From NCBI GenBank assembly GCA_002633005.1, contig NMRA01000111.1, positions 152,866 to 216,865 on the forward strand: a stretch of 64,000 bases of DNA, read 5' to 3'. This DNA is from Phoronis australis. Its lineage: Eukaryota > Phoronida > Phoronidae. Positions 58,301 to 64,000 of this stretch are shown here, piece by piece. The notes under the pieces are model-generated. The model had not been told where the DNA came from, did no database searches, and was given only the letters and a program-made list of their open reading frames with translations. The stretch's first letter is position 1, and each line of letters begins with the position of its first letter. The position numbers and the translations under genes were made by a program.

Positions 58301-61300
58301 GACACACCTTCTTTAACAATTTAGGCCAATTAACATTGTGGAATTGGTCTTATAGTGTTTGTTATACGGTTATACAAATTGGAGTTGAGTTCTGGGCTTG
58401 GAAGGAAGTGAAGAGTATGTCATAGCTGGAGACTAAGCCTCCACAAACTGGCCTATCATGGTGAGACTAGGGGCCTGTTTCAACAAAACTGACTTAGCTG
58501 AGACAAATCTTATACTATAGTAAATTGTGAGATAAAACTTAAATTAGTCTCCAGACCATTTCCAGAAAGAGATCTTGAGTTTAACTTAAGTTTTTGATAA
58601 AAGTTTTATCTTAATTTTAACAATCTTACCGGATGTGGAAGTTTCAAAGTTTGGTAGTTGAGACAAATCTTGGACTTAAATCAAAAATGAACTTAAGTCA
58701 AGTTTCTTGGAACGGGCCCTGAGCCTCTACAAACTGGCCTATGATGGTGAATCATTTAATGTGCAGAGAATGATCTCAAGCAATAATAAATTAACAGACA
58801 GTTTTAGCCCAGAAACCACTTCTCATGTGAGTCAACTTAAGAATATGGTCAGTTTCATAACTGTAGTTAATCGTCTAAATCAAAAGTGAGTTCCTTTGAA
58901 CTTGTGTTCAGTCCAAGAAGTATGTTCCTTGAACTGGTGTTCAGTCCAAGAAGCAAACGTTAGATTGCCACCACTTACTGCTATAAAATTGACCTCAACC
59001 TGGTCATTACTTAGATGAGAAGTCATTTCTAGGTTTGCAAGCAACTGACAGTTCTTTATTCCTCAAAACTATGCTCATTACCCTACAAACTAAATGACAC
59101 GATGCAACAAGCCAACCTGTAGGGGCAGGTATCAAACAATAATGTGGCGACAATTCATGAAATCCAATTTGACAAAGTCACAATTTGAGACCTATTTCAA
59201 AACTGTATGTGGTCAAAATCAAAAGTAAGTACTCCCAAATGATACAATATATTTCTCATTAATCACTGAAATGTCACAACATATACTACGGAAAATGCTA
59301 AGAAGAGGTTAACCCTGAGCTCAGTTCAGACTAGTTAAAACATATCACATCTAAGCTATCCTAGTTGGACCAGGTTATGCAAGACTCTATAGCAAAAATA
59401 TCCAAATTTGGCTTATTTAGGGACCCAAAATCTCAAAAATGCCTCCATGATGAGATTCAAATGAAACTTTCAACAACTAGACTTGATGTATTGTTCTCCA
59501 AAACACATCAAACATTTTTTGAGAATTTATCTTGAACATTTATATCATACAGAATTTAATCAGTCTTGACAATGTGGTGTTCCTATGAAAGTACCTAGTT
59601 AATTTCCTTTTCCAAAATCAAAAGTAGAAGTCTTTGTGACAGAAGCCGGGTTTATGTGAATTTTTGAGAAAAAAATCAATCAACCAGGAGAAAAGGATAT
59701 TGCAATATTGTGACTCAGCTTGAGAGTTTTCGATATAACTTCAAGTGCAGGACAAAAACTGAAACAAGAAATTTAACATACGTAACAGAATCACATTAAC
59801 AATCTATCATAAAAGCTGTGGAGAGTTATGCAAGACACTGCGCAGCAGTTTCTGAACTCAGATTAACAATGACCTTCATTTATCAATTATCTGACATTTA
59901 CACTGATCAACATCTTTAAACACAACTCACAAATCATCAGCAGTTGTTGCAAGACCAATGAAAAGAAACAGCCACCACAGAAACTGAAAGAAAACAAAGT
60001 TACTTTCAGTTTAGTGTTATCAACAATATGCATAACCAAGGAACATTATCAATATTATCATCACGCAACCATAAAATTAAATGCAGTTACACTAATTCAA
60101 TTTTAGCTATGACTTTTTGCAAATGTTAAATACTCATACAATGTTATCATCAAATATATTGTTTTCTGCCCACAATACAATTCTTCGGAATATCCATGGA
60201 CCAGTAAAGTTCATAGTTCAATTAGTTCCACATAAGGCTGGAATTGTTGCTGAAAGCATTGATATAGTGTAGTTGGATATTGGCAATTTTTAACTAATTG
60301 CTCTGACCTATATCGCAATAGATGGAAACAACTATAAGCCTTCCTTCTATCACAAAACAATTTTTGTTTAGGCCACTTACCTTTATGAAATTAGTTTCAA
60401 ATTGTTTTTTATGGCCAAATTGGAAGTGAAACTTGGTTATTGTTCTAAACCAGCTAACTACACAATTGAATCATTAACACATCACTTCATACGCTAGGCA
60501 TGATCTCAAGGGAAACGGAACAGTCAGTTCTTTGCAAACCCAGAGACCACTTCCCATCTGGTTAAGAAGAAGTGAAGACCAATATTAGAACAGTAATTGG
60601 ATCAAATCAAAAGTTCGCTTCTCTGTAGGAGTGAACACTGGATTACAGCTACTCTGATACATTAAACTAAGTGGTAAGACTTACAAACAAGAACACTCCT
60701 GCTGGAACTAATGATGTCATCTGGCAATAAATAACAACCATGTAGTTGATGAAGCCTTGATCAATTTGACAACTGTCAGTTGAGTTGACAAATAGGCAAA
60801 TCTCTTCATTAGTAATATTGCTGATCTCATGATAATACTTGCACTGAAATTAGAAAAGTGACAATATCATCATAGGCAAGCAGGAAATCACGAGTACAGC
60901 TGTATCATATTTTAAAATGCACAAGATGCTAATAAGTAAAACAGAAAATGAGATTAATTGATGGATATGGATCAAGTAATTGGCAACAAGTACCACACAC
61001 TTTTTTCAGCGTCTTTTCATAAAAGTGCAGTCTGTGAATGGTTAGGTCAGTCATTCAACTGTGCTCTAGCAGAGTCTTCAATCTAGCTAGTTTAAGGTAC
61101 TTAATGGCTGCAGATTGACTCAAATCATGACCTCAAAGATCAAGTTCCTGGGACACTTTATCAGGTGCTCAGATGGGATAATGGCTGACCCAGAAAAGAC
61201 GCAAGCAGTAAGAGATTTCCCTGTGCCCACAAATGTGACTGAGCTCCAAAGATTTAATGGCATGGTGAACCAGATGGCAAAAGTCCTACCTAATCTGGCA

Positions 61301-64000
61301 AAGCTGAATGAACCCCTGAGACAACTCTTGAGGAAAGACCAAGCCTTCCAATGGGACGAACCTCAACAGAGATCCTTTCAACAAGTAAAAGAAGCACTTG
61401 TCTCAACAGTCACACTGGCCCACTACGACCCTAGTCGTGAGACCATAGTAGCAGCTGAAGCAAGCCAGTACGGCATTGGTGCTGTATTGCTCCAAATTGA
61501 TTCTGGTGGTAACAGAAGACCAGTATGCTTTGCGTCCAGATCACTTAACGACACGGAGAAACGTTATGCAGTGATAGAAAAGGAAGCACTAGCAGCTACC
61601 TGGGCTTGCGAGAAGTTCTCAACCTTCATTCTTGGACTCAAGTTTACCCTGGAGACCGACCATAAACCACTAGTGCCTCTACTGTCAACAGACTTGTCTA
61701 AGATGCCACCTCGAGTGCTACGTTTCCGTCTCCGTTTGATGAAATTCAGCCCCACGATAAACCACGTTCCAGGAAAGAACCATCTGATTGCAGATGCCTT
61801 GTCCTGAGCTCCGGTTGACAAACCTTCAGTTCCTGATGAGATATTCCTAGACGAAGTTGAAGATCAAGCTGAGTATACAGTCAAATACTTGCCTACAACA
61901 CAAGGTCGTCTGAATCAGATCCAAGAAGCACAACGTAGCGATGCAACATGTGGTGAAGTCATCAATGCAGTTGGAGGTGCTAAACCAAATCCACCAAGGT
62001 CATCTAGGGATAACGAAGTGCCGAGCAAGAGCCATGGAATCTGTTTGGTGGCCACTCATCAGTACACAGACCTAACTGACTACACTAACCTGCGCTCTTC
62101 CCAGACCAGAGACAAAGGAGCCCTTGTTGCCTTCATCTTTTCCTTACCGACCCTGGGAACGAATTGGAACCGACTTGTTCGAACTGAACAAACAACACTA
62201 CGTCCTTGTGGTAGACTACTTCTCCAGATGGATTGAAGTTCGAAGACTTAGCCAGTCAAATGCGCAACACACGATTGAAGCACTCAAGTCAATATTCAGT
62301 GCACATGGAATACCAGACATTGTTATATCCGACAATGGCCCCCAGTATGCTTGTGAAAGCTTTGACATGTTTGCCAAAGACTACGGCTTCGTTCATGTGA
62401 CATCCTCACCTCTCTACCATCAGTGCAACGGAGAAGCCGAGCGCGCAGTCCAAACTGCGAAGAACATATTGAAAAAGAAGACTGATCCTCACCTAGGTTT
62501 CCTGGCATACAGATCGATGCCCATTCACAATGGAAAGTCTCCGAGTCAACAACTCATGTCCAGACAGCTCCGAACAACTTTGCCGATAATGCCTAAAGCA
62601 CTTCTTCACAATTCCATCGATGATCAGTCCGTAAGAGCGAAAGAAACTCGGCTTAACTCAAAGAACAAAGCAAACTTCGACCACAGACACCGAACTATGT
62701 CCCTACCAGTATTAGGTGTTAGAGACCAAGTCTGGGTACGAGATCAAGACAAACACGGCGAAGTGAAAGAGAGTTCGACAAACCTGAGATCCTACCTTGT
62801 CGTCACAGAGTCCGGTGCTACAATTAGCTGTAACCGGTCAGCGTTGATTCATACCGGAAATATGAATAGTGCCTCGCCAGAGAAGTTTACACCAAAGGAG
62901 ACGACCCCCAAACCATCTTCAAACCCGGCATCAACCCCACCTACCGTAGACACCCTACACACCCAACAACTATGAAGTTCTCAACGGGTTATAAAACCAG
63001 TTGATCGCCTGAACCTCTGAACATTTGATTAATTTTCAGCGCTTAGTGATAAGGACATTAACATAGTTCAAAGACATTTATTACTTAAAGTGTTTACACT
63101 ATATTCTTAAACTATCTTGGAGTTGCTCTTTAGCGTTAGAGATAAATATATTGAGTGCCGGTTCCATCAGCGTTGTTGTTCCTACACTACACAACCAAAC
63201 AAGTTGGACTCAATGGGAGAACGCCGTAATGATTTGGTTTTAGGAAGTCTTTGAACCAAAGAGAGGTGGAAAATTAAATTGGCCTAAGAGCCTTGATGCA
63301 AAATAGACAGTGCCACTGTCTCTACTTAATGCTTGCAGTAAAGACAGTGGCCATCTCATAGGGCCTTCATATGCCGAAAGCGTTTCACTTAATTATGCCT
63401 CACACTGATAAACTATCAAAGTCACATTGTTATAAGTACCAGACTAGTAAAATGCTTGCGATATTGGTATCTTTTGCAAATAGAGGGACACTGACCTTAG
63501 GAGGTCAGGTGATATGACATATCCCCGGGCATGAGCAGTGTAAAATTATCCAGTTGCTGATTTGGGCAACTGAATAAAGGACTGCTCAAAATAGGTTGAT
63601 TATGCGAGTATTTGTTCGAGTTGGAATGGAAGGAATTAAAGACATTGACAGCCTCCTAAGATGACCTTCTATGTGCAAAAGGTACTTACAGCAATGTGAC
63701 TTTGATGATTTAATCAGTGTGAGGCATAATTCACCGAAAAGCTTCCTCGGATGAAGACCCTATGGGATGCTCACAGTCTCTAGACTGTACTTTGCTTAGA
63801 CTTAGTGTTGCTATGATTGAGTTGTCTAGTAGTAGTAGTAGTTAGTAACAAGTGTACAAGAACGAGCTAGTGTAACACTTACATCTACATCGTCAGGATA
63901 ATCTCCGATGAACGAAGAATTACCCAACGACAGCAAACGCCTTCCGTTTGACATAATAGCATTCGTGCTAAGAATACCCATGTGGCCATCGCGGGAACTT
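46349..64000 (-). CDS. SLC8B1: Mitochondrial Na+/Ca2+(Li+) exchanger NCLX, 5' end off window
   Basis: Seventeen coding exons join in phase to about 647 residues: 64000-63883 (partial), 60843-60685, 59983-59931, 59758-59701, 58250-58139, 56626-56459, 55587-55477, 54510-54358, 54089-53991, 53633-53479, 53007-52869, 49873-49758, 49388-49311, 49007-48932, 48658-48578, 47355-47291 and 46552-46349. Motifs: N-terminal cysteines of the [11 protein letters not shown] region, the alpha-1 repeat with [15 protein letters not shown], a cytoplasmic loop with [11 protein letters not shown], the alpha-2 repeat [14 protein letters not shown] then [14 protein letters not shown], and the C-terminal helices ([14 protein letters not shown]). 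The alpha repeats bind and exchange ions, and the Asn and Asp residues needed for that are present. NCLX exports Ca2+ across the inner mitochondrial membrane in exchange for Na+ or Li+. The loop exon 54089-53991 has no clear counterpart in the human protein as I recall it. Confidence 0.93.
47438..47564. repeat. Foldback element, ~55-bp arms
   Basis: 'tagattattacatg' at 47437-47450 pairs with 'catgtaataatcta' at 47551-47564. Inside, 'gttatcccc', 'ctagaaccc' and 'ggtggattttg' pair with 'gggggataac', 'gggtctag' and 'caaaatccac'. A MITE-like palindrome within an intron. Confidence 0.8.
48000..48080 (+). repeat. tRNA-like SINE head (degenerate)
   Basis: 'gagtggcgtaccggttaag' resembles an A box and 'gggttcaaaacc' a B box, with 'cgggttcccgcca' after it. 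The stems do not fold as a working tRNA. Confidence 0.45.
50481..51582 (-). mobile_element. Modular element family M, copy 3
   Basis: An inverted copy: the + strand starts with 'acgagagcaacg' and 'atgcgcccac' (50505) and ends near 'catgtgggacataataaaa'. Read on the minus strand, modules start near 51500, 51360, 51190, 51040, 50895, 50795 and 50650, in order A-B-C-D-B-D-B. It lies in the 3.0-kb intron of the exchanger gene between 52868 and 49874. Confidence 0.78.
52045..52311 (+). mobile_element. Complete tRNA-derived SINE with 13-bp target duplication
   Basis: The target duplication 'taatatgctaatt' is at 52045-52057 and 52299-52311. The head (about 52064-52140) keeps a tRNA outline: 'cagtgtggcct' pairs with 'aggtcacactg', the T-arm 'gtgggttcgagtcccac' is perfect, and the A-box-like 'tggcctggttgataag' is present. 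A ~150-base body with 'ggcctgcgcacatctggtac' ends in a T-run. The intact duplication implies a fairly recent insertion. Confidence 0.85.
52630..52910 (-). repeat. Tandem partial duplication of an NCLX exon end with its splice donor
   Basis: The 3' end of exon 53007-52869 and its donor are repeated downstream as ~114-bp units. '(c)ctcacctccataactgacag' recurs at about 52750 and again, more diverged, near 52630, where the donor reads 'gtaagt'. This leaves two decoy donors after the true one. Confidence 0.75.
56990..57440. repeat. Intronic segmental duplication, copy 1
   Basis: Shares long stretches with 59235-59570, such as 'gatacaatatatttctcatt', 'ctgagctcagttcagacta', 'catctaagctatcctagttg' and 'caaatttggcttatttaggg'. 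The copies lie in two different introns of the exchanger gene. Copy 1 additionally contains the hairpin at 57125-57220. Confidence 0.85.
57125..57220. repeat. Hairpin insertion, ~35-bp arms
   Basis: 'gtctgatataacatgcccg' to 'gagaaccagtt' pairs with 'aactagttctc' to 'cgggcacgttatgtcagac'. It is absent from the otherwise similar duplicate at 59235-59570, so it was inserted after the duplication or lost from the other copy. Confidence 0.75.
57536..57582. repeat. (CATA)n microsatellite
   Basis: 'catacatacatacatacata' grading into 'aatatacaaatacatatac'. Confidence 0.85.
58468..58722. mobile_element. MITE with GGGCCYGTTYCAA ends
   Basis: 'gggcctgtttcaacaaaactgactta' at the left and 'taagtcaagtttcttggaacgggccc' at the right are inverted. 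It is flanked by ~29-bp direct repeats ('agcctccacaaactggccta' at 58435 and 'agcctctacaaactggccta' at 58722). Confidence 0.7.
59235..59570. repeat. Intronic segmental duplication, copy 2
   Basis: Partner of 56990-57440; it lies inside the U12-type AT intron. Confidence 0.85.
61115..62975 (+). pseudogene. Ty3/gypsy retrotransposon pol fragment (RT end, RNase H, integrase)
   Basis: Decayed retroelement in the host intron, antisense to the gene. From 61115 it has the end of reverse transcriptase ([14 protein letters not shown], the usual FLGH motif) and an RNase H region (around [16 protein letters not shown]; the usual first Asp is not evident and reads Glu). A stop codon follows at 61805-61807. 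The same frame then goes on to about 62236, and the integrase core runs in another frame from about 62150 (TDLFE..., [18 protein letters not shown]). The integrase zinc finger is not visible. The reverse transcriptase catalytic region, protease and gag are missing, so the copy cannot work. No matched LTR pair was seen; the sequence after 62975 may be part of a 3' end. Confidence 0.88.
63290..63770. repeat. Foldback repeat family R1, copy c
   Basis: 'cttaattatgcctcacactg' to 'atcaaagtcacattg' (63389-63431) is inverted at 63692-63735 ('caatgtgactttgat' to 'agtgtgaggcataatt'). It carries the same 'gagtatttgttcgagttgg' and 'cctcctaag' phrases as the copies at 1.3 and 2.2 kb. Confidence 0.65.
63883..64000 (-). 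CDS. SLC8B1: Upstream NCLX exon, cut by the window edge
   Basis: The minus-strand frame ...[20 protein letters not shown] followed by DVD ends at a 'gtaagt' donor (63881-63882) in phase 0, matching the next exon, which starts CKYYHE. The family has an acidic/VD pair just before the first conserved Cys, as here. No signal peptide is visible in this part, and the start codon probably lies beyond the window. The frame is open to the window edge. Confidence 0.65.

Larger units (their letters stand above)
58251..59700 (-). other. U12-type AT-A? intron of NCLX
   Basis: On the minus strand the exon coding for ...KLSHNIA ends and the intron starts ATATCCTTTT, the AT-type minor-spliceosome donor. Near the 3' end is 'gtccttaac', an exact TCCTTAAC branch site. 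Protein continuity ([12 protein letters not shown]) needs the next exon to start at 58250 with GGT, which puts 'AA' as the last two intron bases, 10 bases past the branch adenosine. AC or AG ends nearby would shift the frame. Confidence 0.7.
60844..63882 (-). other. First visible NCLX intron
   Basis: Borders: donor 'gtaagt' after ...DVD at 63883 and acceptor 'atttcag' before CKYYHE at 60843. Both are in phase 0, and VD|C matches the family. It holds the Ty3/gypsy fragment and the R1 foldback copy. Confidence 0.7.

Overview
The window looks like animal genomic DNA: AT-rich, intron-rich, single-gene transcription units with GT-AG introns, AATAAA signals, tRNA-derived SINEs, and many DNA transposons and MITEs. 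The mix (THAP-domain Kolobok-like elements, a P2X7-C-terminus-like zinc domain in a transposon, a CXorf65/C22orf15-type gene, an intron-rich NCLX gene) suggests a marine invertebrate, perhaps a deuterostome such as a hemichordate or cephalochordate. That placement is inference; no single marker proves it.

Layout. (1) About 3.7-25.9 kb, plus strand: the 3' part of a multi-exon gene of unknown function. Its last exon codes for about 314 residues of charged, Ser/Thr-rich sequence ending in basic YSLRR/SYNLR-type motifs. Its introns are full of mobile DNA: a three-level nest of inverted-repeat elements (3.9-7.8 kb), a TTAA-flanked element with a broken THAP domain (10.7-12.4 kb), two copies of a TWA-flanked MITE, two copies of a modular ~150-bp-periodic element, and minisatellites. 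(2) 27.9-29.6 kb: a TTAA-type element with ~150-bp terminal inverted repeats that holds the front of a THAP transposase gene on one strand and the front of a P2X7-C-terminus-like gene on the other. (3) 30.9-32.3 kb, plus strand: an intronless casein kinase I alpha gene, probably a retrocopy, with an intact reading frame. (4) 36.3-40.5 kb, plus strand: a complete five-exon gene of the CXorf65/C22orf15 family (167 aa). (5) 40.5-46.3 kb: gene-free, with a hAT transposase tail, a large foldback and minisatellites. (6) 46.3-64.0 kb, minus strand: a mitochondrial Na+/Ca2+(Li+) exchanger gene (NCLX, SLC8B1), 17 coding exons traced, with the 5' end outside the window. Two of its introns have minor-spliceosome (U12) signals, and its first visible intron carries a decayed Ty3/gypsy pol fragment.

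The three recognisable host genes have unrelated roles (signalling kinase, unknown small protein, mitochondrial calcium export); nothing suggests they act together. The most notable observations are the U12-type introns of NCLX (one seemingly with AT-AA ends), the two-gene Kolobok-like element, and the modular ~150-bp-period repeat family. No CRISPR, rRNA or functional tRNA gene was seen.
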